This document shows, piece by piece, positions 6,438-14,796 of a DNA stretch of 36,074 bases. Below the pieces are notes generated by a model. The model made no database searches. It was given only the letters and a program-made list of their open reading frames with translations, and was not told the DNA's origin. Source of the stretch: Actinomycetota bacterium (lineage in GTDB: Bacteria; Actinomycetota; Thermoleophilia; Gaiellales; Gaiellaceae); NCBI GenBank assembly GCA_005883955.1, contig VAXH01000084.1, positions 1-36,074 of the forward strand, read 5' to 3'. A program made the translations under genes and the position numbers. The first letter of the stretch is position 1; every line of letters starts with the position of its first letter.

Positions 6438-9400
6438 CTAGCCGTCGTTGTGCGAGATCGTCGACGTCTCGCAGCGATCGTTCGGGCTGGTCAGGGTGTT
6501 GTCGTGGTAGTGGATCAGCCAGAAGTAACTTGCATCGGCGCCGTCGGCGGTGCCGTCAGAGTCGGTACCGACGAAGAACGTCGTGTTGGTCGTGTTGAAC
6601 GCGGTGCCGCTCGCAGCACCATTTGGACTGAACGTGTACGCGATCGACGCGCCGAACCGGTCCGTGACCGCCGTGCCGGAACCCGCCGTGCAGTTTCCGG
6701 CCGTGCCAGAGAAGGAGCCCTTGTAGAGGGTCACCGTCAGCGTGCCGTGCAGGGTCGTGCCCGGCGTCGAGTTCAGGACCACCCGGTCGTTCGGCAACCA
6801 TCGCTGCGCCGACGAGCTGGTGGCCGGGCCGGTGATCGTGACCTGCTCACCGTTTGCGCCCGTCGGGTCACAGGCCACCTGCGACGAAGGAGCGTTGGTG
6901 TTCGGCCCTTCGCCCGGGTAGGTGGCGGCGAACTCGTACTTGCCCACTTTGTCGCCTGCGTGGTTCGTCGTGTAGGTCACCGGACCATAGGTGCCGTCGC
7001 CGCTCACGGTGATCGGCGATCCCGTGGGCGTGACCGGCGTCGTCGTGCAATCGGCAGCGCCGCCCGTGCCCGGCGGGTACAGCAGCCAGCTGATCTGGCT
7101 GTCCGCCGGCTTCGTGCCGCCGTTGATCGTCGGAAACGCCGTATTGGTCCCGGTGTTGAGCGGGTCCGGGTTGTTAGCGGTCCCGCTGAGCGTCGCAACG
7201 TCTTCGATCGTGCCGCCGATGGGCACCGGGCCCGCCACCACAAAGCCGGACGACACGTTGTGGCCGAGGAAGCAGCCGCTCGTGCACGAGTCCGCCGGGG
7301 TGATCTTTCCGTCGTCGTTCAGGTCGACCAGCCCGTTGCCCTGAGGGATGGCGTACCCCTGGCAAGCGGATCCGAGGACGTCGTAGGAGTTGACGACGTT
7401 GATGCTGCAGTCCTGGCTGCTGGTCGTACTCGGGTCGATCGAGCCGTCGCCGTTGGCGTCGACCCTTCCGTCGTCGGTGGACCACGCGAAGCTGGCCCCT
7501 GCGATGGTGTGGTCGCTCGGTGTCGACGGGTTCGGGAAGATCGCCGGAAGCGCCGTTCCGTCGGCGACCTGGAAGACACCGTCCACGACGTGGATCGTCA
7601 CATTCGAAGTGCCGTTCCACGCGAGGAGATCGCAGGTGTCACCGGTGCCGGCGCTTCCATTACCGGCCGTGCCGGCATTCACGGTCGAGCCCCAAGCGTT
7701 GCAGTCGAGCTTGCCGCCGATGATGTCCGTGCTGCCGTAGAACACGGACGCGTTGTCCGGGGTGGGATCAACGTTCGGCGTCGTGGCCCCGCAGTCCCCG
7801 TTGAGGTCGGCAAGGCCGCCGCACATGGTCGGAGACAGCAGGCCCACAGGCTCGACCGCCGCCGTGGTGAGCGTTGGCGTCTTCGGAGTGACGAAGAAGC
7901 ACTCATTGTCTCCGTTGTCGTCCTGCGGGTCTACGCCTGCCGCCAACGAGTCGGGATTCGGCGCGAAGTGAGCATGCCAGCAGTACTCTCCGTTCCCTAA
8001 GGCCGACGTTAACGTGGCCGTGTCGGAGGTGTACGTGCAGACGCCATTCGGGTCGCCACCGCATTGGCTATTGGTGCTGGCCACGGTCTTGGTCGTAACG
8101 ACGTAGCCCGTGTTGTCACACCCGCTCACGTTGGGGCCGCACAGGTACCAGGTCAGGTCTCCACCCCAGACCCCGGTTCCGGTGATCTGCAGCTTCGCCG
8201 TGTCGGTGCCTGACGAGATCGTGCCGTTTGCTCCGATCTCCCTCGACGAAGCAGCGTTCTCCTGTGTCGAGAGCCCGCCTCCGCATCCGCCGATCCTGTT
8301 GACGACGTAGTCGAAGAGCGTCGCGGTAATCGACGCCGACGACCGCGTGTCGGGAACGATCACATTGAAGCAGCTGGGCGCGGGGTTACCCGCCGCCTGG
8401 AAGATCTTCGTGATGTCGATCCCGCCCTCGATGAAGTCGGGTGACACGATCTTGTTGTTGCCCACGCCGAGCGTCTTGTCCCAGCTGAGCCACGGCGTGG
8501 AGACGGTCGAGTTCCACGGCTTGCTGCACGGCTTGGCGTTCGATGTGCAGTTCGCGTTGGTGGTCGCACAGATGTTGTCGCCTGCGCCGGCGGACTTGCA
8601 GTCGCCGCCTTGGCCGATCGACAGGCCGTTGCAGCCCTTCGTACCGTTGACGACCAAGTTCGGATTGGGGTTGTCGTTCGAGTCGATGCAGCCCTTGTCG
8701 CCCGGGAACTGCGTATTCGCAGCCCACTGGAAGGCCTTGATCGTGCTCACGCCGCCGCCCTGCGTGAACTCGGACACGACCAGGGTGTCGCCGTCGTGGT
8801 GGCTACCGTTCCAGTTCAAGTGGCCGCTCGTAGCGGAACAACCCGCGTTGTTGTGGAGGAACCAGATGCCGATGTCGTTGGTGCCGTTGTTCTGGTTCTT
8901 CTCCAACCCGAAGTAGTAGATCTTGTCGCCGACATGGCCGGTGGTCGTCCCGGTGTACTGCGCCACGTAGGCGTTGTCGATGTCGACCTTGCTGTTGACG
9001 TTGTTGTCGTGGTTGCACTGCCAGCCAGCGCTGGTGCCGCCGGCGGGTATTCCGATGCCCAGCGTGTCCTTGCTGCCCGTCGCATACGTCGTGCTGTCGC
9101 CCGTACAGGGCGTCGTCGACGTCGAGTCCAGCGTGCAGGCCGAGCCCGACAAGAAGTCCCGCTGGAAGCTCGCGGCCGGGAACTTAGAGGGCACCGTCGC
9201 CGGGTTGGGAGTGGTCTGCTCGCATGTCGTCTCGACGGCCACGGAAGCGAGGCACGGGTTCGCCACCGTGTTCGCGTGAGCGGGGTCCGTCAGGAAGACA
9301 GAATGCGATGTGTCCGTCTGTGTCGAGCTGTCACCGGCGGTGTTGGCTCCCCAGTCATAGAGGAGGCTTGCGCAGGTGACGGTGGGTGTCGGCGCGTTGT

Positions 9401-9563
9401 AACAGTTTGTGCTGACGTCGCCGTCGAGCTGGAGCGACTCCTCGTGGACGGCCTGCGCGGCGCCGGCTAGAAACAGCGCCGTACAGGCCACCAACAGAAG
9501 GGACACGAACAGGAACCGGCGCCTGCGCCGGCTACCTGTCGGCCCCAAGACACGTGTAGCCAT
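6438..9563 (-). CDS. Large secreted cysteine-rich multidomain surface protein
   Basis: 1041 residues. Arg-rich start, then a signal peptide (RFLFVSLLLVACTALFLAGA, cleavage near AQA-VHEE at about 38). Residues about 45-425 match a module I know from actinobacterial and chloroflexal secreted proteins: VDIDNAYVAQY, DKIYYFGLEKNQNNG, IGIWFLHN, DTLVVSEFTQGG, then EGGIDITK and TRSSASITATLFDYV. Residues about 450-560 form an Ig-like Cys domain (WYLCGP, YCWHAHF). Residues 585-765 contain three calcium-loop-like motifs (DLNGD at 586, DANGDGSID at 702, DLNDDGKIT at 747). Two further Ig-like modules follow (about 785-905 and 925-1041). The mature part has about 34 cysteines. No LPXTG or C-terminal membrane anchor is visible, so it is probably released or non-covalently bound. 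ATG follows GGAGGAGG. An adhesin or matrix role is inference. Confidence 0.85.
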   Translation of the reverse strand: MATRVLGPTGSRRRRRFLFVSLLLVACTALFLAGAAQAVHEESLQLDGDVSTNCYNAPTPTVTCASLLYDWGANTAGDSSTQTDTSHSVFLTDPAHANTVANPCLASVAVETTCEQTTPNPATVPSKFPAASFQRDFLSGSACTLDSTSTTPCTGDSTTYATGSKDTLGIGIPAGGTSAGWQCNHDNNVNSKVDIDNAYVAQYTGTTTGHVGDKIYYFGLEKNQNNGTNDIGIWFLHNNAGCSATSGHLNWNGSHHDGDTLVVSEFTQGGGVSTIKAFQWAANTQFPGDKGCIDSNDNPNPNLVVNGTKGCNGLSIGQGGDCKSAGAGDNICATTNANCTSNAKPCSKPWNSTVSTPWLSWDKTLGVGNNKIVSPDFIEGGIDITKIFQAAGNPAPSCFNVIVPDTRSSASITATLFDYVVNRIGGCGGGLSTQENAASSREIGANGTISSGTDTAKLQITGTGVWGGDLTWYLCGPNVSGCDNTGYVVTTKTVASTNSQCGGDPNGVCTYTSDTATLTSALGNGEYCWHAHFAPNPDSLAAGVDPQDDNGDNECFFVTPKTPTLTTAAVEPVGLLSPTMCGGLADLNGDCGATTPNVDPTPDNASVFYGSTDIIGGKLDCNAWGSTVNAGTAGNGSAGTGDTCDLLAWNGTSNVTIHVVDGVFQVADGTALPAIFPNPSTPSDHTIAGASFAWSTDDGRVDANGDGSIDPSTTSSQDCSINVVNSYDVLGSACQGYAIPQGNGLVDLNDDGKITPADSCTSGCFLGHNVSSGFVVAGPVPIGGTIEDVATLSGTANNPDPLNTGTNTAFPTINGGTKPADSQISWLLYPPGTGGAADCTTTPVTPTGSPITVSGDGTYGPVTYTTNHAGDKVGKYEFAATYPGEGPNTNAPSSQVACDPTGANGEQVTITGPATSSSAQRWLPNDRVVLNSTPGTTLHGTLTVTLYKGSFSGTAGNCTAGSGTAVTDRFGASIAYTFSPNGAASGTAFNTTNTTFFVGTDSDGTADGADASYFWLIHYHDNTLTSPNDRCETSTISHNDG

Positions 9564-9868
9564 TACCTAGTCCTCCTCCGCAGATTGCACTGACATGACT
9601 CACAAACAACCGCCGGCCCGATACCGCCAGACCGACGTCTTCGTCCGTTCATAGCCACCCCTCCCAGTTGACCGCAGAACCCGGTCCCAAAGGACGCCGC
9701 AGCTGTCCACAGGGCCATCCACAGGAGGATAGGACTGGCCCATCCTGGCTCCTAGTCAGGAATTACCGGATCTTTGTCCTACGTAAATGACTGTAAAGCG
9801 TCCCCCTCAGTCTCTTGAACGAGTACGCGAATTCCGTTAGAACTGGGCCACAAGAGAGGGAGAGGGCG
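9564..9868. other. 305-nt divergent intergenic region
   Basis: It separates the large secreted protein (minus) from the response regulator (plus) and must hold both promoters. The regulator promoter is listed separately. The middle contains CTGTCCACA (9703-9711) and CCATCCACA (9715-9723), which resemble DnaA boxes but are isolated. Imperfect inverted repeats of AGGA/TCCT type occur around 9724-9755 and could be regulator binding sites. No RNA gene or small reading frame is convincing. Confidence 0.4.
9815..9843 (+). promoter_or_regulatory. Sigma-70-type promoter of the response regulator
   Basis: TTGAAC (9815-9820), a 17-nt spacer, and TAGAAC (9838-9843) fit the vegetative consensus well. 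The predicted start at about 9850 leaves a leader of about 19 nt containing the GAGAGGGAGAGGG Shine-Dalgarno before ATG 9869. Confidence 0.55.
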
Positions 9869-10522
9869 ATGAAAAGCGATGCGGCCGGGGGGATCCTGCT
9901 CGTCGACGACGACCAAGGTTTCCGGTCGTTCGTAGGCGCGCTGTTCGAGGGAATTGGCTACGCCACGAGGGGCCTCGCAAGCGGCGCCGAGGTCTTGGCG
10001 GCGGTCGCCGATGAGCCTCCCGCTGCCATCCTCCTCGACGTTCAGTTGCCCGGTCTGAACGGCTACGAGATCTGTCGGGCGCTCCGCGACCGCTACGGCG
10101 ACTCGATCGCGATCGTCTTCATCTCCGGCGAGCGCACCGATCCGCTCGACCGGGCCGGCGGCATGCTGATCGGCGCGGACGACTACCTGGTCAAACCCGT
10201 CGATCCTGGCGAGTTGATCGCGCGCGTCATCCGCCTCCTGGATCGGAATGGCTCGAATGGGCATGCGGCGAGCGCCAACGGGCACCTGGAGTCGTTGACA
10301 CAGCGAGAGAACGAGGTTCTCGACCTGCTCGCGGAGGGGCTCACCCAGGAAGAGATCGCCCGCCAGCTCGTGATCAGTCCGAAGACCGCGGCGACGCACA
10401 TCCAGAGGATCCTCGGCAAGCTCGGCGTTCGCAGCCGTGCCCAGGCGGTCGCGCTGGTGCTTCGTGAAGAGCGGGACGTGAGCGCCCACGGCGCCCAGGA
10501 TCAGTCCGACGTGCTCGTTTAG
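9869..10522 (+). CDS. NarL/LuxR-family response regulator
   Basis: 217 residues. The receiver domain (about 7-125) has the acidic pocket VDDD (12-15), phospho-acceptor Asp57 in LLDVQLPGLNG, a Ser/Thr in FISGERT and Lys in YLVKPVDPGEL. A Gly/Asn/Ala-rich linker (SNGHAASANG) leads to a GerE helix-turn-helix (about 145-205: LTQRENEVLDLLAEGLTQEE, SPKTAATHIQRILGKLGV). It should bind DNA as a dimer when phosphorylated. No histidine kinase gene is present in the window, so it is an orphan here; its partner and targets are unknown. It is divergent from the large secreted protein, a plausible target by position. Its TAG overlaps the dsbA-like gene's stop (TTAG) in convergent orientation. Confidence 0.93.
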   Translation: MKSDAAGGILLVDDDQGFRSFVGALFEGIGYATRGLASGAEVLAAVADEPPAAILLDVQLPGLNGYEICRALRDRYGDSIAIVFISGERTDPLDRAGGMLIGADDYLVKPVDPGELIARVIRLLDRNGSNGHAASANGHLESLTQRENEVLDLLAEGLTQEEIARQLVISPKTAATHIQRILGKLGVRSRAQAVALVLREERDVSAHGAQDQSDVLV

Positions 10523-11325
10523 CCGAGACTGCGGATCGCGGCCGCGAGTTTCGCCGCGTCGAATGTGGCCGCCGACGAGACGGCGGTGAGCTTCGAGCCG
10601 GTCTTCCCGAGGAGCAGCGTCGGCGTCGCGGAGACCCGGTCCGAGGTCGCTTGCCGGTCGATCGTCTTGGTCGCCTTCGTCACGAAGCTCGAATTCTGGC
10701 CGTCGAGCACTTTTCGGACGTCCATCCCGGGGACGCTCGCGGCTGCCCGCTCGATGAAGTTCTGATTCAACCAACCCGTGTTCTCGGTGCCCTGGTTCGC
10801 GTAGACGATCTGCGCGAAGTTGAAGGCACGGTTCTGCTCTGAAGCCGCGATCATCGCCTTGCGGGCGGGGATCGAATCCGGGCCGATGAAGGCGATCGGC
10901 CGCGCTTCGATCTTCAGCTTCCCGCTGCGGACGAACTCCGGAACGATGGTCGGCAAGACGGCCGTCTCGAAGGCGCGGCAGCCCGGGCACTGCAGGTCGA
11001 TGTACTCGACGATCGTCACGGGCGCCTTCGGCGAGCCGAGGACGAGCCCGTGCTGCGGAATCCCGGCGAACTCGCGCTGGACGGCGTCGGCGTCCGGCAG
11101 GGCGTTCGTGAGCGAGCCGCGTGTCGGAACGGTGCCCGAGAAGGAGGAGCTCTTGCCGCCGAAGGCGAGTGCGGCGATCCCAACCGCCACGGCCACGATC
11201 ACGAGCCCGATTACCGCCGCGACGACCAGCACCTTCGTGGACGCGCGGCGGCGCTCGCCTTTGCGCACGACCGGAGGCGGCGCGGCCGCCTGCTGCCTGC
11301 GCCGGCGTGCCTGCTTACCGCTCAT
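10519..11325 (-). CDS. Membrane-anchored DsbA-like thiol-disulfide oxidoreductase
   Basis: 268 residues. A basic cytoplasmic N-terminus is followed by one membrane segment (about 31-55, KVLVVAAVIGLVIVAVAVGI), then an extracytoplasmic thioredoxin-fold domain with active site CPGC (113-116, in YIDLQCPGCRAFE) and the cis-Pro segment SATPTLLLG. This is the DsbA/BdbD type (thioredoxin_4), which oxidises or isomerises cysteines of exported proteins. Start ATG 11325 overlaps the dsbB-like gene by 11 nt; earlier in-frame starts would extend it into the middle of that gene. It is the last gene of the pnp-ORF-dsbB-dsbA run. The cysteine-rich exported proteins nearby are attractive but unproven substrates. 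Confidence 0.92.
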   Translation of the reverse strand: MSGKQARRRRQQAAAPPPVVRKGERRRASTKVLVVAAVIGLVIVAVAVGIAALAFGGKSSSFSGTVPTRGSLTNALPDADAVQREFAGIPQHGLVLGSPKAPVTIVEYIDLQCPGCRAFETAVLPTIVPEFVRSGKLKIEARPIAFIGPDSIPARKAMIAASEQNRAFNFAQIVYANQGTENTGWLNQNFIERAAASVPGMDVRKVLDGQNSSFVTKATKTIDRQATSDRVSATPTLLLGKTGSKLTAVSSAATFDAAKLAAAIRSLG

Positions 11326-11881
11326 CGGTACCAACGGTAGCCAGTGGCTCGAACGCCGCGAGTAAGAGGAATGCAAACGCAAGCGCGAACGCCGTCAGCG
11401 CGAGCGTCGGGATCGTCACGTAGCCGAACTCGTTGATCCACTTGACGGCGCAGCCGCCCGGCGCCGAGATCTGGCATGTCTTGCTCTGGCCGGCGACGCC
11501 GTTCTCGACCAGCAGGTGGTAGACGGAGATCCCACCACCGACGACCGGCAGCGGCAGCAGGTAGCGCGCCACGCGTGGGTCGTCGAACAGACCTGCGAGC
11601 AGCGTCGTGATCGAGAGCGGGTACATGCAGATCCGCTGGTACCAGCAGAGCTCGCACGGAACGAAATGCGCGATCTCGGAGAAGAAGAGGCTGCCGCCGG
11701 TGGCGATCGCGGCAACGACGAAGGCCAGCCACAGCTCGTAGCCCTCGACGCCGCTTCGCAGCGCCTGCAGCGGGGCTCGGATGCCCACGAGCGCGAGCGC
11801 CCCGACGAGCATGAACCCCGCGCCGAGAATCTGCCCGGCGACGCCGAGCACCGCCAGGGCCACGATCACGTCGTGGGTCAC
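11315..11881 (-). CDS. DsbB/BdbC-family disulfide bond formation protein
   Basis: 188 residues with about five membrane segments. The quinone-proximal pair is Cys76/Cys79 in PCELCWYQRI, a diagnostic DsbB motif. The second, extracytoplasmic pair is Cys136/Cys144 in KTCQISAPGGC. It reoxidises the DsbA-type partner encoded immediately downstream and passes electrons to the quinone pool. A first hydrophobic segment (residues 5-33) precedes the usual core. ATG 11881 overlaps the stop of the upstream membrane-protein gene (ATGA), and its end overlaps dsbA by 11 nt, so the two oxidation proteins are translationally coupled. Confidence 0.93.
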   Translation of the reverse strand: MTHDVIVALAVLGVAGQILGAGFMLVGALALVGIRAPLQALRSGVEGYELWLAFVVAAIATGGSLFFSEIAHFVPCELCWYQRICMYPLSITTLLAGLFDDPRVARYLLPLPVVGGGISVYHLLVENGVAGQSKTCQISAPGGCAVKWINEFGYVTIPTLALTAFALAFAFLLLAAFEPLATVGTDER

Positions 11882-12303
11882 GGCCGGACCTTAAGCCGAG
11901 AGAGCGCGTACGCCAGCGCGATAGCGCCCATGCCGAGCATCACGCCGGCGAGAAACGCGGCCAGGTCGCGGTTGAAAGCGAGTGCGATTCCCGTCAGCAG
12001 GGCGACGCCGTACGTGCTCGGGAACATTGCCGCCGCGAGGACCCGCCACCAGGGCCGAGGAGACTGGACCGCCGCCGGCGGACGCAGCCGCTCGGGCCGA
12101 TGCCGGCCACCCGGCGAGACCAGCGTGAAGATCGTCAAGCCGGCCCCGGCGCCCGCCTCGGCGAACGCCGTGCCGAATGAGTGCCCGATCGAGGCCGCCG
12201 CGGCAAGTCCCGCGGCGCCGAGGATGAGCCGAACCGGAGCGACGAGCAGAGCCTGCCGCGAAGCGGGAAGCGGCGGCGCCTCCTCGGACGCGCCGCCGCT
12301 CAC
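11878..12303 (-). CDS. Small integral membrane protein, unknown function
   Basis: 141 residues from GTG 12303, which lies 5 nt after the pnp stop and just behind an AAAGGG Shine-Dalgarno. It has about four hydrophobic segments: about 21-41 (APVRLILGAAGLAAAASIGH), 47-64, 88-107 and 112-133. Between the second and third is a short basic/Pro-rich loop (SPGGRHRPERLRPPAAVQSP). No motif or family is recognised and no cysteines are present, so it is not itself a redox component. It bridges pnp to the dsbB-dsbA pair; the ATGA overlap with dsbB suggests coordinated expression. An assembly or auxiliary role with DsbB is speculation. Confidence 0.75.
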   Translation of the reverse strand: MSGGASEEAPPLPASRQALLVAPVRLILGAAGLAAAASIGHSFGTAFAEAGAGAGLTIFTLVSPGGRHRPERLRPPAAVQSPRPWWRVLAAAMFPSTYGVALLTGIALAFNRDLAAFLAGVMLGMGAIALAYALSRLKVRP

Positions 12304-12308
12304 CCCTT

Positions 12309-14792
12309 TTACCGGCGTTCGCGGTCGCGCCCGCGGCCTCCGCGGCCGCGGTCGCGGCCGCCGCGGGGCCGCTCCTCCTCGGGCGGTCGCGGCGGGGCGT
12401 TCTTGGCCCGCTCGATCAGCTCCTCGGGCTGGACTTTGCCGCCGTTCTCGTGCTTGGCGACCAGTTTCAGGCCGATCCGGCCGCGGTCCTTGTCGACCTC
12501 CTGGACGATCACGTCCACGACGTCGCCGCGGGTCATCACGTCCTCGATATGACCGACCCGGCCGGGGCCGACGTTGGAGACGTGGAGCAGGCCGTCGGTG
12601 CCCTTCGTCAGCTCGACGAAGGCGCCGAACTGGGTCGTCTTGACGACCTTGCCCGTGTACTCGTCCCCCACCTCCGGCGACTTGGTCAGCTGCGTGATCG
12701 CGGTGATCGCCGCCTCGGCCTTGTCGCCCTCGGTCGCGTAGATGAGGACGTTGCCGTCCTCCTCGATGTCGATCTGGACGTCGTAGTCGGCCTCGAGCGA
12801 GCGGATCGTCTCGCCGCCCTTGCCGATCACCATCCCGATCTTCTCCGGATCGATCTTGACCGAGGAGATCCGCGGCGCGTGGCCTGCGAGCTCCTTCCGG
12901 GGCTCGGGGATCGCCTCCAGCATCTTGTCGAGGATGAACTCCCGCGCCCGCTTCGCCTGCTCGAGCGCATTGCGGAGGATCTCCTGCGTGACGCCGGTGA
13001 TCTTGATGTCCATCTGCAGCGCCGTGATTCCCTCACGCGTGCCGGCGACCTTGAAGTCCATGTCGCCGAGGTGGTCTTCGGCTCCCTGGATGTCGGTCAG
13101 GATCGTGTAGTCGTCGCCTTCTTTGACGAGACCCATCGCGATCCCGGAGACAGGCGACTTGATCGGCACACCGGCGTCCATCAGCGCGAGCGTCGAGCCA
13201 CAGACCGAGCCCATCGACGAGGAACCGTTCGACTCCAGCGTCTCGGAGACGAGGCGGATCGTGTACGGGAACTCCTCCGCTGAGGGAATCATCGGCTCCA
13301 GCGCTCGCTGCGCCAGCGCACCGTGGCCGATGTCACGGCGCTTCGGCCCGCGCATGAACCCGGTCTCGCCGACCGAGTAGGGCGGGAAGTTGTAGTGGTG
13401 CATGTAGCGCCGGTCAGTCTCGAGCGACAGGTCGTCGATCCGCTGTCCCTCCTTGGCCGTGCCGAGCGTGAGCAGCGTCATGATCTGCGTCTGGCCACGC
13501 GTGAACAGCGCCGAGCCGTGCGGGCGCGGCGCGACGCCGACCTCGCAGGTGATCTCGCGGATGTCCTCTGAGCCGCGCCCGTCCGGGCGACGCTTCTCGA
13601 CTGCGATCTTGCGCCGGACGAGCTCCTTGTAGATCGCCTCCGAGGCCTTCTTGACGTACTGCCGGGTGATCGAGTCCTTCGCCGCCGGCTCGTCGGCCTC
13701 GGCGGCCACGGGCGCCGGCGGGAACGGGAGCTGCACCTGCTCCTCGATCCGGCCGAAGAGAAGGTGCCGCTTCGCGGACTTGAGCTCCTTCGGATCCTGC
13801 TCGGCCTCGGTCAGCGCCTTCAGGTCGTCCTCGAACTGCTCGCGGACGGGGCCGTCGACGGCCTCGAGCCGGATGCGCTCGAGCAGCAGCGCCAGGCTGG
13901 CGCGGACCTGCATCCGCTTGATGATCTCGTCCTCGGTCGATTCCATCGTCAGCGGCGGATTGATCTCCTCGACGATCTCCTCGACCGCCGTCGCGCCCTC
14001 GCGCAGGCCCTCCGACCGGATCCGCCGGCGGATCTTGTCGGCGTGCTCGCGCTCGAGCTCCTCCGTCAGCTCGTTGTCGAGCCACTTCGCCTTGCCGACC
14101 TGACGCTGCAGGTCTTCCTGGAGCTCGCAGAGCTTGCGGATCTCGTCGTGGGCCCGCTCCAGCGCCTCGAGCAGCAGCTCCTCGGGGATCTCTCCTGCGC
14201 CGGCCTCGACCATCGTCAGCGCGTCCTTCGTGCCGACGACGATCAGGTCGAGCGTGCTGTCGCCCTGCTCGACCTCTGCGAGCGTCGGGTTGACGACGAG
14301 CTCGTCGTCGATCAGGCCCATGCGGACTGCGCCGACCGGTCCCAGGAAGGGCAGCGGGGAGATCATCAGGGCCGCCGAGGCGCCGTTGATCGCGAGGATG
14401 TCGTGCGGCGAGATCAGGTCGGCCGAAAGCGTCGTCGCGACGACGTGCACCTCGTTCTTGAAGCCCTTCGGCCAGAGCGGTCGGATCGGGCGGTCGATCA
14501 TCCGCGCGGTCAGGATCGCACGCTCGGTCGGGCGCCCCTCGCGCTTGAAGAAGCCGCCGGGAATCTTCCCCGCGGCGTACATGCGCTCCTCGACGTCGAC
14601 CGTCAGCGGGAAGAAGTCCGCACCTTCGCGGGCCTCGGTTTTCCCTTGCGCGGTCGCCAGCACCATCGTGTCGCCTTGGCGGACGACGACGGCGCCGTCG
14701 GCCTGCTTGGCCAGCTTGCCGGTCTCGAATGTGATTTCGCGGCCCGCGATCTCCACCGAGAGTGTGGTCGGGCCCTGCGTTGCAATACTCAT
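12309..14792 (-). CDS. pnp: Polyribonucleotide nucleotidyltransferase (PNPase)
   Basis: 3'-5' phosphorolytic exoribonuclease of the RNA degradation machinery. 827 residues: first RNase PH-like domain (about 10-150), a long helical linker (about 210-390, longer than in E. coli), second, catalytic RNase PH domain (about 395-620; SSMGSVCGSTLALMDAG and the Asp cluster in DIQGAEDHLGDMDFKVAGT), KH domain with GKGG at 657-660, S1 domain at about 708-780 (TQFGAFVELTKGTDGLLHVS), and a C-terminal Arg/Gly-rich tail (RGGRDRGRGGRGRDRERR) that may add RNA affinity. ATG 14792 follows GGAGG by 4 nt. The leader to rpsO forms a putative RNA switch. The gene is followed by a membrane protein and dsbB-dsbA rather than the usual M16 peptidase. 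Confidence 0.98.
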   Translation of the reverse strand: MSIATQGPTTLSVEIAGREITFETGKLAKQADGAVVVRQGDTMVLATAQGKTEAREGADFFPLTVDVEERMYAAGKIPGGFFKREGRPTERAILTARMIDRPIRPLWPKGFKNEVHVVATTLSADLISPHDILAINGASAALMISPLPFLGPVGAVRMGLIDDELVVNPTLAEVEQGDSTLDLIVVGTKDALTMVEAGAGEIPEELLLEALERAHDEIRKLCELQEDLQRQVGKAKWLDNELTEELEREHADKIRRRIRSEGLREGATAVEEIVEEINPPLTMESTEDEIIKRMQVRASLALLLERIRLEAVDGPVREQFEDDLKALTEAEQDPKELKSAKRHLLFGRIEEQVQLPFPPAPVAAEADEPAAKDSITRQYVKKASEAIYKELVRRKIAVEKRRPDGRGSEDIREITCEVGVAPRPHGSALFTRGQTQIMTLLTLGTAKEGQRIDDLSLETDRRYMHHYNFPPYSVGETGFMRGPKRRDIGHGALAQRALEPMIPSAEEFPYTIRLVSETLESNGSSSMGSVCGSTLALMDAGVPIKSPVSGIAMGLVKEGDDYTILTDIQGAEDHLGDMDFKVAGTREGITALQMDIKITGVTQEILRNALEQAKRAREFILDKMLEAIPEPRKELAGHAPRISSVKIDPEKIGMVIGKGGETIRSLEADYDVQIDIEEDGNVLIYATEGDKAEAAITAITQLTKSPEVGDEYTGKVVKTTQFGAFVELTKGTDGLLHVSNVGPGRVGHIEDVMTRGDVVDVIVQEVDKDRGRIGLKLVAKHENGGKVQPEELIERAKNAPPRPPEEERPRGGRDRGRGGRGRDRERR

Positions 14793-14796
14793 TGTT

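Noticed and set aside
6450-8000. Large plus-strand open frame opposite the 1041-residue secreted protein
   Set aside because: Arg/Val-rich composition typical of an antisense shadow in GC-rich DNA; the minus strand has a signal peptide, domains and a Shine-Dalgarno.
9703-9723. Two DnaA-box-like nonamers (CTGTCCACA and CCATCCACA) as an origin or DnaA-regulated site
   Set aside because: Only two imperfect boxes, no AT-rich unwinding stretch and no dnaA or dnaN gene nearby. Chance similarity is likely in a sequence of this composition.
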